Assembly: GCA_913060475.1 (NCBI GenBank)
Contig: CAJXSD010000012.1
Span: forward strand, 1 to 64,000
From: an uncultured Paracoccaceae bacterium
GTDB taxonomy: Bacteria; Pseudomonadota; Alphaproteobacteria; Rhodobacterales; Rhodobacteraceae
Direction of reading: 5' to 3'
Length of the DNA stretch: 64,000 nucleotides
Both the position numbers and the translations under genes were made by a program. Below are positions 21,616 to 31,129 of the stretch, piece after piece; the stretch's first letter is position 1; every line of letters begins with the position of its first letter. The notes beneath the pieces were generated by a model. The model searched no databases. It was not told where the DNA came from and worked only from the letters and a program-made list of their open reading frames with translations.

Positions 21616-22629
21616 ATGCCGCAAATCCCCCCAACCACCGGCCCGCGTAATTTGATCACCGATGTCGATGGCATCCTGATCGGCCACGCCCAGGACGCCA
21701 CCCTGCGAACCGGGGTCAGTGTGGTGACAGCCGATGCCCCGTTTGTCGCGTCCTATCACGTGATGGGGGGCGCGCCCGGGACGCGCGACACGGACCTGTT
21801 GGCCCCGGATAAAACAGTATCGGACATTGATGCGATCGTCCTGTCTGGGGGGTCTGCCTTTGGTCTGGATGCGGCCTCAGGTGTCTCCGATGCATTGCGC
21901 CAACAGGGGCGCGGGTTTGCCGTGGGCAATACCACCGTCCCCATTGTCCCCGCTGCAATTTTGTTTGATTTGGCCAATGGCGGGACCAAGACCTGGGACC
22001 GATCGCCCTATCCCGAACTGGGGCGGCGGGCCTATGACGCGCGGGGCAAAGAATTTGAACTGGGCAGCACCGGTGCGGGATACGGCGCGTTATGCGGTAT
22101 GGTCAAGGGCGGATTGGGGTCCGCATCCCTGCACCTGTCACAGGGGGGCACAATCGGCGCGATGATGGCCGCAAACCCAATCGGCAACCCCTGTGACAGT
22201 CACGGGCGTTTCTGGGCCGCGCCCTATGAATTGAACGGGGAATTCGGCGCATTGGGCAGCCCCGCGCCAGACCCCGCGATTTATAGCCTAGAGGCAACGA
22301 AACTGGGCGCGTTGCACCCCAACCAAAACACAACAATCGGCGTGATCGCCACAGATCTGACATTGGACAAGGCACAATTGGCGCGATTGGCCACGGCCGC
22401 CCATGACGGAATTGCACGCGCGATCAGCCCCGCGCATTTGCCATTTGATGGTGATCTGATTTTTGCCATTTCCACCGCCAAACGCCCCGCACCTGCAACC
22501 CCGCATGCCATGGCAGAACTGTGCCACTATGCGGCGGCCTGTGTGGCGCGGTCAATCGCGCGGGCGGTCTATCACGCGGATCAAACCCCGGACGATGTCA
22601 AACCCAGTTGGAGGGCAGCCTTTACCTAG
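21616..22629 (+). CDS. P1 (S58/DmpA-NylC) family self-processing peptidase
   Basis: 337 residues. The family aminopeptidases and amidases are made as one chain that cuts itself to expose an N-terminal nucleophile. Visible family stretches are GVSVVTADAPFVASYHV, AIVLSGGSAFGLDAA and GAGYGALCGMVKGGLGS. The likely cut is between asparagine 238 and threonine 239 in HPNQNTTIGVIATD, as in the nylon oligomer hydrolase NylC. The start is one base after the stop of the DUF2125 gene. The natural substrate cannot be read from the sequence. Confidence 0.85.
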   Translation: MPQIPPTTGPRNLITDVDGILIGHAQDATLRTGVSVVTADAPFVASYHVMGGAPGTRDTDLLAPDKTVSDIDAIVLSGGSAFGLDAASGVSDALRQQGRGFAVGNTTVPIVPAAILFDLANGGTKTWDRSPYPELGRRAYDARGKEFELGSTGAGYGALCGMVKGGLGSASLHLSQGGTIGAMMAANPIGNPCDSHGRFWAAPYELNGEFGALGSPAPDPAIYSLEATKLGALHPNQNTTIGVIATDLTLDKAQLARLATAAHDGIARAISPAHLPFDGDLIFAISTAKRPAPATPHAMAELCHYAAACVARSIARAVYHADQTPDDVKPSWRAAFT

Positions 22630-22652
22630 CTATTCTGCGCGGATTGCTGTCG

Positions 22653-24506
22653 CTATCCTTTATCATGGAAAAAGTCATAGATTTTTTCAGCCAAAGCGTC
22701 AGAAACCCCATCCACCGCCTTTAGGTCGGACAGGTTGGCCCGACTGACGGCCTTGGCCGATCCGAAATGGGCCAACAATGCCTTTTTCCGCGCAGCACCC
22801 ACCCCATCAATTTCATCCAAAGGATTGGCAACCAAGGCCTTAGACCGCTTGGCGCGATGGGTGCCAATGGCGAAACGGTGCGCTTCGTCGCGCAGGCGCT
22901 GGATGTAATACAACACAGGATCGTTGCGTTGCAGGGCAAAGACGGGTTTGCCTATGACGTGAAATTCCTCTTTGCCGTGGTCGCGATCAATCCCCTTGGC
23001 CACGCCGACCATCGCCACATCCTGCACACCCAAATCATCCATAATTTCGCGCACAGCTGAGACCTGCCCAGCCCCGCCGTCGATCAACAACAAATCCGGC
23101 CAACTGCCTGATTGTCGCTGCGGGTCCTCTTTCAGCAGGCGTTCAAAGCGGCGGCGCAGGACCTCTTTCATCATGCCGAAATCGTCACCGGGGGTCAGAT
23201 CGGTGCCCTGAATATTGAATTTGCGGTATTGGTTTTTCATAAACCCATCGGGGCCTGCCACCACCATGGCCCCCACCGCATGCGCCCCTTGAATATGCGA
23301 GTTATCATAGATTTCAATGCGTTCTGGCGGCTGGTCCAGATCAAAGGCATCCGCCACCCCGCGCAGCAATTTGGCTTGGGTCGCACTTTCGGACATGCGG
23401 CGGCCCAGGCTTTCTTTGGCATTACGCAAGGCACCTGAAACCAGTTCCAATTTTTCACCCCGTTGGGGGATGACCAGATCAACCTTGCGGCCTGCGCGGT
23501 CGGATAATAAATCCTGCACCAAATCCGCGTTTTCAATATCGTGGGACAAAATCAACTGCTTGGGCGGTTCCTTGGTATCATAGAACTGCGATACAAACGC
23601 CTCTAACACCTCGGCATGGGAATTATCAGGCGCGATGCGCGGATAAAAATCGCGGTTTCCCCAGTTCTGATTGGCGCGAATAAAAAACACCTGAACACAG
23701 GCCTGCCCCCCTTCGATATGCAGGGCAATAATGTCGGCCTCGGGGACGGTGCGGGGATTGATGCCCTGGGCGGTTTGCACCTGCGTCATGGCGCGAATGC
23801 GGTCGCGCAGGCTGGCGGCTTTCTCGAACTCCATCGCGTCTGACGCCGCGGCCATTTGTTTGGCCAGGGTTTCCTGAATTTGCGTGGACTTGCCCGATAA
23901 AAACCGCTGGGCGTCGCGCACCGCCTCGGCATAATCCGATTTTGATATGCGCCCCACACAGGGGGCAGTGCAGCGTTTGATTTGATATTGCAAACAGGGC
24001 CGCGTACGCGTGTCAAACATACTGTCCGAACAATTGCGCAGCAAAAACACCCGCTGCAATTGGGCCAAGGTATAATTCACCGCCCCCGCCGAGGCAAAGG
24101 GACCGTAATAGGTGCCTTTCTCGGACTTGGCGCCGCGGTGTTTTTTGATCTGGGGGAAATCATGATCAGTGACCAAGATATTCGGAAAACTTTTGTCATC
24201 CCGCAGCAACACGTTATAACGCGGCTTGAGCTGTTTGATCAGGTTCTGTTCCAGCAACAAAGCCTCGGTTTCTGTTTTTGTGGTCAGAAACATCATCTGC
24301 GCGGTTTCCGAAATCATCCGCGCAATCCGCCCTGAATGGCCATGCGGGCGGGCATAGTTGGAAACGCGCGCCTTAAGATTGCGGGCCTTGCCAACATATA
24401 ACACCCGCGCTTGGGCATCCAACATGCGATAGACACCCGGCGAATGATCCAGCTGCCGCACATAATCCTGGATAAGCTGATGGCCCGTTTTTTCTGTCAT
24501 GCCCAT
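22653..24506 (-). CDS. uvrC: Excinuclease ABC subunit C
   Basis: 617 residues, normal for UvrC, the dual-incision nuclease of nucleotide excision repair. It has the N-terminal GIY-YIG-like domain ([20 protein letters not shown]), a UvrB-binding UVR segment ([20 protein letters not shown]), the RNase H-like domain with [12 protein letters not shown], and a C-terminal helix-hairpin-helix ([18 protein letters not shown]). AGGG lies five bases before the ATG at 24506. Confidence 0.97.
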   Translation of the reverse strand: MGMTEKTGHQLIQDYVRQLDHSPGVYRMLDAQARVLYVGKARNLKARVSNYARPHGHSGRIARMISETAQMMFLTTKTETEALLLEQNLIKQLKPRYNVLLRDDKSFPNILVTDHDFPQIKKHRGAKSEKGTYYGPFASAGAVNYTLAQLQRVFLLRNCSDSMFDTRTRPCLQYQIKRCTAPCVGRISKSDYAEAVRDAQRFLSGKSTQIQETLAKQMAAASDAMEFEKAASLRDRIRAMTQVQTAQGINPRTVPEADIIALHIEGGQACVQVFFIRANQNWGNRDFYPRIAPDNSHAEVLEAFVSQFYDTKEPPKQLILSHDIENADLVQDLLSDRAGRKVDLVIPQRGEKLELVSGALRNAKESLGRRMSESATQAKLLRGVADAFDLDQPPERIEIYDNSHIQGAHAVGAMVVAGPDGFMKNQYRKFNIQGTDLTPGDDFGMMKEVLRRRFERLLKEDPQRQSGSWPDLLLIDGGAGQVSAVREIMDDLGVQDVAMVGVAKGIDRDHGKEEFHVIGKPVFALQRNDPVLYYIQRLRDEAHRFAIGTHRAKRSKALVANPLDEIDGVGAARKKALLAHFGSAKAVSRANLSDLKAVDGVSDALAEKIYDFFHDKG

Positions 24507-24821
24507 AAATACCCTGTCATTCTTTGGTGTTACAGCGATTCTCTGTCGCGCTGCAATTTTCTGTGCCCTAGTTCAAGTGCAAACCTTTCCACGGATCCTG
24601 TGGATAAGTCTGAAGATAACTTTTGGAAACACAGAATTTTTCCTTATTTTTTGGTGATTTCGTTAATTTGCACAAAAATTAGGCAATACTATAAGTATTT
24701 GATTCAAAATGTTATTTTTTTCGCGTCAGCACCAAGACCTTGAATCACATACATTTTCGTAAACTTTTATGACACTTTTTTGACAGGGGGGACAACTTTT
24801 GCGGCACCCGCTTGGTGTAAG
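24507..24821. other. AT-rich intergenic region upstream of uvrC
   Basis: A 315-bp gap with no believable gene. It must hold the uvrC promoter. It is clearly richer in A and T than its surroundings from about 24608 to 24790. It carries one exact DnaA-box sequence at 24599-24607. Confidence 0.5.
24599..24607 (-). other. Exact DnaA-box sequence
   Basis: TTATCCACA on the minus strand matches the strong DnaA-box consensus. A weaker TTTCCACGG on the plus strand lies just to its left, so the pair forms an interrupted palindrome TCCAC ... GTGGA. A nine-base match can occur by chance. Confidence 0.35.
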
Positions 24822-25598
24822 CTATTCCACACCAAGGACGTCGGGCGTTTGCCATGCCAAATGTTGCCCACCATCGACGCAAATTAACTGCCCCGTGACG
24901 GCCGGTGCGTCCAGAAAATACCCGAGGGCGGCACAGATATCCTGAGGGTTGGATCCACGCCCCAAGACGGTGTTTTTGCGCTGGTTTTCGAAATGTTCAT
25001 TACTTTGGCGTGCGCCGATCAATGTAGGGCCAGGACCGATGGCATTTACACGCACATCAGGTGCCAAGGCGCGTGCCGTAGTTTGTGTCATAGCCCACAG
25101 CCCCATTTTCGCGATTGTGTATGACATAAATTCCGGCGTCAGTTTTCGCACGCGTTGATCCAGCATATTGATAATCAATCCACTGGATACCGGTTCATTG
25201 CAGCTGTCGATCGCGCCCTTGGGCACCTGCCGCGCAAATTCTTGGGTCAGAACGAAAGGCGTGCGCAGATTGCTTTCGATATGGCGGTCCCACGACTGGC
25301 GCGATGCGGTGTCCAGATTGTCGTATTCAAACACGGATGCATTGTTGACCAGAACTTGCAGCGGTCCGCCCAACGCATCGGCGGCCTGCGCGATCATGGG
25401 GGTCACTTGGGCTTCGTCCAGGATATCGGCCTGCAGCGCGATGGCCGTGCGGCCCAGAGATTGGATTTCTGCGACCGTGTCTTGGGCCGCTTGGGCAGAT
25501 CCATTGTAATGGATGGCAACATCATAGCCGCGATGTGCCAAATAAAGCGCCATAGCACGGCCCAGTCGTTTGGCCCCGCCCGTTACAAATGCCCGCAT
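24822..25598 (-). CDS. SDR oxidoreductase, pteridine-reductase/FolM-like
   Basis: 258 residues. The cofactor motif TGGAKRLGRAMA, then NNASVF, and the catalytic tyrosine and lysine in SYTIAK are all present. The sequence MLDQRVRKLTPEFMSYTIAK followed by ALAPDVRVNAIGPGPTL is the pattern of pteridine reductases and dihydromonapterin reductase (FolM) rather than fatty-acid SDRs. That suggests NADPH-dependent reduction of a pterin. The substrate is inferred from motif likeness only. Confidence 0.75.
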   Translation of the reverse strand: MRAFVTGGAKRLGRAMALYLAHRGYDVAIHYNGSAQAAQDTVAEIQSLGRTAIALQADILDEAQVTPMIAQAADALGGPLQVLVNNASVFEYDNLDTASRQSWDRHIESNLRTPFVLTQEFARQVPKGAIDSCNEPVSSGLIINMLDQRVRKLTPEFMSYTIAKMGLWAMTQTTARALAPDVRVNAIGPGPTLIGARQSNEHFENQRKNTVLGRGSNPQDICAALGYFLDAPAVTGQLICVDGGQHLAWQTPDVLGVE

Positions 25599-25617
25599 AT
25601 TCCGTTCCTTGATGTGA

Positions 25618-26553
25618 TTATAACAGTGTCACCATATAGCTAGCGTAAAGCCCAAGCAGGACAATCCCCCATCGCCGCCCCAAACGCCAGCCGAAAAACA
25701 CAAATGGGATCAACAGCACCGATACACCCAACATCACCCATAGGTCATAGGTCAAAAATGCCGCATCAACCGCGATCGGATGCACCAATGATGCCACGCC
25801 GATGATACCCGCCAAATTAAACAGGTTGGACCCAATAACATTGCCCAGCGCCACATCCGCCTGTTTCCGGATTGCCGCCATCACGGTTGTTGCCAATTCG
25901 GGCAAGGATGTACCAATGGCCACCAGTGTCAGGCCGATCACCGTATCGGACACGCCATAATCGCGCGCAATCTGGCTGGATGCATCCACCAAAATATCCG
26001 CCCCCAGCGGCAAACCGACCAATCCCAGCGCCAAAAACAACAGGATTTTCCACATGGGTAGGGCGGGATCGGCCCCCTCGGGTTCGTCGATTTCATCGGT
26101 GGATGTCATGTGACGCCGTGCATCGCGCAGGTTTTCGGCGATAACCAGAGCCAAAGCGGCCAATAACACCAACCCCTGCCATGCGCCAAACTGTCCGGTA
26201 AAGGCCAAGACAACGAACAAAACCGACACCAGCATCATCAAGACAAAGCTTTTGCGGGTATCGCATCCGCCCGTGTCCATTGTGGAAATCAACGCAGGCA
26301 CCCCCAGCACCAACAACACATTGGCGATATTTGATCCCACAACATTGCCCATGGCGATCCCTGACACACCCTGCGTCGCGGCCTGAATGGCCACCAGCAA
26401 TTCAGGGGCCGAGGTGCCAAAGGCCACGATGGTCAGCGATACGATCAAGGCAGGAATGCCCAACCGCAGGCTAAGGTTCACAGCACCGCGCACCAAAAAA
26501 TCGCCGGCAACCACCAATAATACAAACCCTACGGCCGTCAAAACCCATGTCAT
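25618..26553 (-). CDS. Calcium/sodium antiporter, CaCA family (YrbG-like)
   Basis: 311 residues with about ten membrane helices and two inverted alpha repeats: AFGTSAPELLVA with GNVVGSNIANVLLVLG in the first half, and AIGTSLPELATT with GNVIGSNLFNLAGIIG in the second. These are the ion-binding regions of the K-independent Na+/Ca2+ exchanger family. It sits in the inner membrane. An acidic loop (DEIDEPEGADPA) joins the halves. It follows the short zinc-ribbon gene and the S49 peptidase gene on the same strand. Confidence 0.93.
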   Translation of the reverse strand: MTWVLTAVGFVLLVVAGDFLVRGAVNLSLRLGIPALIVSLTIVAFGTSAPELLVAIQAATQGVSGIAMGNVVGSNIANVLLVLGVPALISTMDTGGCDTRKSFVLMMLVSVLFVVLAFTGQFGAWQGLVLLAALALVIAENLRDARRHMTSTDEIDEPEGADPALPMWKILLFLALGLVGLPLGADILVDASSQIARDYGVSDTVIGLTLVAIGTSLPELATTVMAAIRKQADVALGNVIGSNLFNLAGIIGVASLVHPIAVDAAFLTYDLWVMLGVSVLLIPFVFFGWRLGRRWGIVLLGLYASYMVTLL

Positions 26554-26559
26554 GATCAG

Positions 26560-26721
26560 TTACCGTTCATGACACGAACACTTGGCCCGTCCGATTTGAA
26601 ATTTACCGCATTTGCGACATTTGCGGGTGCGAATAGATTTGGGCGCAATGACATGCAATTTGCCGAACATCGCCAGAACACCGATCAGGATTAAAAACAG
26701 AACGACCGCTTTGATAATCAT
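26560..26721 (-). CDS. Short membrane protein with zinc-ribbon-like tail
   Basis: A 53-residue ORF that fills the gap between the antiporter and the S49 peptidase genes. It starts MIIKAVVLFLILIGVLAMFG, one membrane helix, and then has a basic tail with RKCRKCGKFQIG and CSC before the C-terminal HER. Four cysteines in the order CxxC ... CxC could bind one zinc. It starts within 3 bp of the stop of the S49 gene, so it is probably translated from the same message. I do not recognise a named family. Confidence 0.7.
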   Translation of the reverse strand: MIIKAVVLFLILIGVLAMFGKLHVIAPKSIRTRKCRKCGKFQIGRAKCSCHER

Positions 26722-26723
26722 GG

Positions 26724-27515
26724 CTACAATCCAAACTGGGCAAAGGCGGCGCGTTCTTGGACATAGGTGGTCACATCATCCGCAATCGCCATTCCGATGC
26801 GCTGACCCAGTGATTTTTTCACCCCGTAATGGCGGTACCGCACTTTGTCACCAAATTGTTGGCGCATCACATCATCCAAATGACCTAGCCCATCGATCAA
26901 ACCCAGATCAACTGCGCTTTGCCCTGTCCAAAATTCACCTGTGTATAAATCTTGGTCCCCGACCAACCGCGCCCCACGGCGGGCGGTGATGTGATCTTGG
27001 AATGCGCCGTGCATTTCATTCAATATGCGGTGCAATCGTTCGATATCCTCAGGCTTTTGCGGTTGGAAAGGGTCTAGCGTTGATTTTGATTTACCTGCCG
27101 TGTGAACGCGCCGTTCGACACCGTGGCGTGCGATCAGATCCTGAAACCCGAAACCGGCCGAGATCACCCCGATCGATCCAACGATTGATGTGGCATCCGC
27201 ATAGATTTCATCGGCCGCCACGGCAATCCAATACCCACCCGATGCGGCCACATCTTCGACAAAGGCATAGACGGGCACATTTGTTTCATCAGCCAATCGC
27301 CGAATGCGCGCCCCAATCAGCGACGATTGCACTGGCGATCCACCCGGCGAATTGATCAACAACGCCACGGCAGAGGGTTTGCCTTTCTTAAAGGCGCGGT
27401 CCAGCACCGGGCCAATGGCACGGTCATTCAAACTGCCACGGCCCGATGCGGAAATCATGCCAGACAGGCGCACCGTGGCAACGGTCGGTTTTTGGGGCAA
27501 AAAGGGTATTTTCAT
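26724..27515 (-). CDS. S49 family signal-peptide-peptidase-like protease (SohB-type)
   Basis: From the ATG at 27515 the protein has 263 residues (MKIPFLPQKPTVATVRLSG). The nucleophile is serine 92 in EDVAASGGYWIAVAADEI, and the general base is probably lysine 144 in GKSKSTLDPF, the SppA/SohB Ser-Lys dyad. LINSPGGSPVQS builds the oxyanion region. The upstream frame allows 17 more codons, but GGA is spaced properly only for this ATG. There is no clear N-terminal membrane helix in this start, so it may act in the cytoplasm or at the membrane surface. Confidence 0.85.
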   Translation of the reverse strand: MKIPFLPQKPTVATVRLSGMISASGRGSLNDRAIGPVLDRAFKKGKPSAVALLINSPGGSPVQSSLIGARIRRLADETNVPVYAFVEDVAASGGYWIAVAADEIYADATSIVGSIGVISAGFGFQDLIARHGVERRVHTAGKSKSTLDPFQPQKPEDIERLHRILNEMHGAFQDHITARRGARLVGDQDLYTGEFWTGQSAVDLGLIDGLGHLDDVMRQQFGDKVRYRHYGVKKSLGQRIGMAIADDVTTYVQERAAFAQFGL

Positions 27516-27608
27516 CATGATCCATGATTTAGATACCCTTGCCCCGCGAAACAAGGACCCGCGCACAATCTATCGCAATTATTTTTCCAACCTACCAGAC
27601 AGCGCAGG

Positions 27609-28643
27609 CTATGCCCCGCGCACGGTGTCAATCATCAACTGCACATTATCGGGGTTTGCATCTGGTGTAATACCATGCCCAAGGTTGAAAATATGCGGCC
27701 CCTTGGACAGCGCACGAACAATGTGGCGGGTTTCATCAACCAAATCCTGACCGCCTGTCACCATGTGATGCGATGCCAGGTTGCCCTGCACACATCCGTC
27801 AGGCTGGACATGTTCGGCCACCCATTCCGCAGACACCGAATTATCAACGGCCACGCAATCGGCCCCCGTTGCCTTGGCAAACCCAATATAACGGTCGCCC
27901 CCTTCGCGGGGGAATGCGATAATGGGGGTATCTGGATAGCGCGATTTCAACGCCGCAATGATTTTTTGCGCAGGCTTTAGGGCGAAATCATCGAAATCCT
28001 GCCCCTTTAACGATCCGGCCCAACTGTCGAACAGTTTCACTACCTCGGCACCGGCATCGATTTGCGCGGCCAGATATTCGATGGTTGCATCCGTCAGACG
28101 ATCAATGATCTGTTCAAACACGGCACGGTTTTCCGATTTCAACGCATGCGCCGCGCCCTGATCCTTGGATCCGCGACCTGCAATCATATAGGTGGCAACG
28201 GTCCATGGGGCGCCCGCAAATCCAATCAGCGTCGTTTCCTTGGGCAATTCACGCGCCAAAATGCGCACCGTTTCATAAACAGGGTTTAGGGTTTCGTGAA
28301 TATCGCCCACAGACCGCAGCTGGTCAAATTCGGCCTGCGTTGTGGTGGTGGACATCCGCGGGCCTTCGCCCGTGACGAACCACAAATCTGCGCCCAAGGC
28401 CTGGGGCAGCAGCAAAATATCAGCAAACAAAATCGCCGCATCAAATCCGTAACGGCGGATGGGTTGCAATGTGACCTCAGCGGCCAGATCGCTGTTATAG
28501 CACAGCGACAAAAAATCCCCCGCCTGCGCCCGCGTTGCGCGATATTCAGGCAGATAGCGGCCCGCTTGGCGCATCATCCAAATGGGCGGTGTATCCAATG
28601 TTTCCCCCGCCAAAGCCCGCAAAATCGTTTTATTATTCGCCAT
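27609..28643 (-). CDS. hemE: Uroporphyrinogen decarboxylase
   Basis: 344 residues. Family signatures are [18 protein letters not shown] at the N-terminus and [16 protein letters not shown] in the middle. It removes four acetate carboxyls from uroporphyrinogen III to give coproporphyrinogen III, the substrate of hemF and hemN also found in this window. AAGGAAATCC precedes the ATG. Divergent from hemC across 96 bp. Confidence 0.98.
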   Translation of the reverse strand: MANNKTILRALAGETLDTPPIWMMRQAGRYLPEYRATRAQAGDFLSLCYNSDLAAEVTLQPIRRYGFDAAILFADILLLPQALGADLWFVTGEGPRMSTTTTQAEFDQLRSVGDIHETLNPVYETVRILARELPKETTLIGFAGAPWTVATYMIAGRGSKDQGAAHALKSENRAVFEQIIDRLTDATIEYLAAQIDAGAEVVKLFDSWAGSLKGQDFDDFALKPAQKIIAALKSRYPDTPIIAFPREGGDRYIGFAKATGADCVAVDNSVSAEWVAEHVQPDGCVQGNLASHHMVTGGQDLVDETRHIVRALSKGPHIFNLGHGITPDANPDNVQLMIDTVRGA

Positions 28644-28739
28644 TGGATTTCCTTTTTTATTGCTTTCGTCACGCCAAAACGATCAGATGTCAAGTAAAGT
28701 GTGCTTGTCTAACCTTAACTGCCCGAGTAAACAAAACAT

Positions 28740-29687
28740 ATGAAAAACGTATATCCAACCCCCGCATCGCCTTTGAAAATCGGAACACGTGGTTCGCCTT
28801 TGGCCTTGGCACAGGCCTATGAAACCCGCGGCAGATTGTCACAAGCCTTTGATTTATCAGAAGATTGTTTCGAAATCATTGTGATCAAAACAACCGGCGA
28901 TCGGATCCTGGACCGCCCCCTAAAAGAGATCGGCGGCAAGGGATTATTTACCAAGGAAATCGAAGAAGACCTACTGTCAGGAAAAATTGACATAGCCGTT
29001 CATTCGATGAAGGATATGCCGACCCTGCAGCCCGAGGGGTTAATTCTGGACACTTACCTGCCGCGCGAAGACGTGCGTGATGCGTTTGTGTCGCTGACCC
29101 ATGACACGCTGGCCGATCTGCCCGAGGGCGCGAAACTGGGATCATCCAGCCTGCGCCGCCGCGCGCAGTTGATGCTGAAACGCCCCGATCTTGAGGTGGT
29201 TGAGTTTCGCGGCAACGTGCAAACCCGTCTGAAAAAGTTAGAAGACGGGGTTGCAGACGCCACATTTTTGGCAGCCGCGGGGCTAAAGCGGTTGGATATG
29301 GCCCATATCGCCAAAAGTTTCATTGATACCGACATCATGTTGCCCGCCGTGGCCCAAGGGGCCATTGGCATCGAACGTCGCAGCGATGACAGTGCCACAG
29401 CCGACATGCTGGCCGCCATCCACCACACCCCGACAGGCCAGCGATTGGCGGCCGAGCGTGCGTTTTTGGCGGCCCTTGATGGGTCGTGTGAAACGCCGAT
29501 TGCTGGGCTGGCCGAATTGGACGGCACCACGCTGCGTTTACGTGGCGAGGTTATTCGCCCAGACGGTTCCGAATCGGTTGCCGACGATCAAACCGGCGCG
29601 ATTGAGGACGGACCAGAGATGGGCCGCGCTATGGCACGCAAATTGTTGGAACAGGGCGGGCCCGATTTCTTTGACTGGCGCGGATAG
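28740..29687 (+). CDS. hemC: Porphobilinogen deaminase (hydroxymethylbilane synthase)
   Basis: 315 residues. It contains IGTRGSPLALAQAYE, KEIGGKGLFTKEIEEDLL, HSMKDMPTLQP, and the dipyrromethane-cofactor cysteine in LDGSCETPIAGLAEL. It joins four porphobilinogens into hydroxymethylbilane in the cytoplasm. Divergent from hemE, so the two haem genes share a 96-bp control region. I see no FNR box there. Confidence 0.97.
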   Translation: MKNVYPTPASPLKIGTRGSPLALAQAYETRGRLSQAFDLSEDCFEIIVIKTTGDRILDRPLKEIGGKGLFTKEIEEDLLSGKIDIAVHSMKDMPTLQPEGLILDTYLPREDVRDAFVSLTHDTLADLPEGAKLGSSSLRRRAQLMLKRPDLEVVEFRGNVQTRLKKLEDGVADATFLAAAGLKRLDMAHIAKSFIDTDIMLPAVAQGAIGIERRSDDSATADMLAAIHHTPTGQRLAAERAFLAALDGSCETPIAGLAELDGTTLRLRGEVIRPDGSESVADDQTGAIEDGPEMGRAMARKLLEQGGPDFFDWRG

Positions 29688-29699
29688 ACTGCGCCCGTT

Positions 29700-31115
29700 C
29701 TAATCCAAATCCGGAATTAATTTGCCGGGGTTCATGATATTATTCGGATCCAGCGCGCGTTTAATCTGGCCCATCACCGACAGGGCAACGGGGTCTTTGC
29801 GGCGGCGCATGGATGGTAATTTGGCCTGACCGATACCGTGTTCTGCCGAAAAACTGCCGCCCAGATCCAAAACGATATCTTCGACGCACTGCATGATTGC
29901 ATCCTTGATCGCGGGATCGGCGGTACTGGCGGACACGGCGTAATGGATGTTCCCATCGCCCAGATGTGACACGATCATCAACCGCACATTTGGGTCCAAA
30001 CGGCGCAATGCCATATCCGCACGGTCCAAAAACACAGGCACCTGATCAAGCGGTACAGCCACATCATTGTTGACCAGATTGGGCAGGCGCAGGGTTAATT
30101 CGGCGGCCGCCTCGCGACGGGCCCACATGTCGGCACGTTGGGACGCATTTTGTGCAACAACCGCATCCAATATTGCGCCACGGTCCAAAAACTGGGCCAA
30201 GGTGTGTTCCAACAGCGATACCAATCCAATTTGACCCGCAGAATCGGACTGGGCCATGGCATCAACGGTGGTTGCGATTTCCACCATGATGTTGACGTCA
30301 TACATATCATCGAATGGCGCGCGCGCCTTGGGGTTATGTTCCAAATGCGCCTGAATATAATCGCGGGGCATGTATTCAAACGCCTCAACCCCGCCGCCTG
30401 TGGCATCTAGCAGATCGTTCAACACATCCAACGCATCGCGCAATGACCGCGCGGCAATCATCGCGGTGGCATAGGCCTTGGGCTTGGGTGCCAATTTCAA
30501 AACGGCCGCGGTGATGATGCCCAATGTCCCCTCGGCCCCAATCAATAGATGGCGCAGATCATAGCCCGAATTGTCTTTGTGCAGCTGCGACATCGCGTTT
30601 AGCACGCGCCCATCGGGCAACACCGCCTCGATCCCCATCACGCGGTCGCGGGTATTGCCATAGCGCAAGACATTTGATCCGCCGGCATTGGTCGACAGTA
30701 TCCCGCCAATCGTGGCCGACCCCCGCGCGCCAAAGGTGACGGGAAACACCATGTCATGGTCGTCGACCGCAGCATGAACCTGTGACAACACAGCCCCCGC
30801 CTGAACAACCGCAATCCGCGCGGCGGGGCGAATGTCGCAAATGGCGTTCATACGTTCCAAACTGACGATCACAGCCCCATTGGCCTGTGTTCCCCCACTG
30901 AGCCCCGTGTTGCCCCCCATTGGCACCAAGGCTACACCATGATCATTGGCATAACGGACAATCTGGGCCACCTGTTGGGTGTTGTGCGAACGCACCACGG
31001 CCAAGGGTGTCGACGGATAGTGCCTGATCCAATCCATGGCATAGGGGGCCATGTCATCACCTGTCAGAACATGTGATGCACCGACGATCCCTGCCAAGTC
31101 TTGGAGTAATGCCAT
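29700..31115 (-). CDS. FAD-linked oxidoreductase, D-lactate/D-2-hydroxyacid dehydrogenase type
   Basis: 471 residues. The FAD-binding half has PMGGNTGLSGGTQANGAVIV and GARGSATIGGILSTNAGG. The C-terminal cap has SHLGDGNIHY and AEHGIGQAKLPSMRR. This is the GlcD / D-lactate dehydrogenase / D-2-hydroxyglutarate dehydrogenase group, which oxidises a D-2-hydroxyacid and passes electrons to a quinone, cytochrome or ETF. The exact substrate is not fixed by these motifs. It lies 14 bp after hemF on the same strand. Confidence 0.88.
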   Translation of the reverse strand: MALLQDLAGIVGASHVLTGDDMAPYAMDWIRHYPSTPLAVVRSHNTQQVAQIVRYANDHGVALVPMGGNTGLSGGTQANGAVIVSLERMNAICDIRPAARIAVVQAGAVLSQVHAAVDDHDMVFPVTFGARGSATIGGILSTNAGGSNVLRYGNTRDRVMGIEAVLPDGRVLNAMSQLHKDNSGYDLRHLLIGAEGTLGIITAAVLKLAPKPKAYATAMIAARSLRDALDVLNDLLDATGGGVEAFEYMPRDYIQAHLEHNPKARAPFDDMYDVNIMVEIATTVDAMAQSDSAGQIGLVSLLEHTLAQFLDRGAILDAVVAQNASQRADMWARREAAAELTLRLPNLVNNDVAVPLDQVPVFLDRADMALRRLDPNVRLMIVSHLGDGNIHYAVSASTADPAIKDAIMQCVEDIVLDLGGSFSAEHGIGQAKLPSMRRRKDPVALSVMGQIKRALDPNNIMNPGKLIPDLD

Positions 31116-31129
31116 CTATCGCCTCGTTC

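Noticed and set aside
24811-24836. CTTGGTGT ... ACACCAAG repeat as a terminator of the SDR gene
   Set aside because: The stem is 8 bp and spans the stop codon, but no T tract follows on either strand.
28644-28739. hemE-hemC gap as a replication origin (Caulobacter-like origin beside hemE)
   Set aside because: No DnaA box is present in the 96-bp gap and no other origin features are seen.
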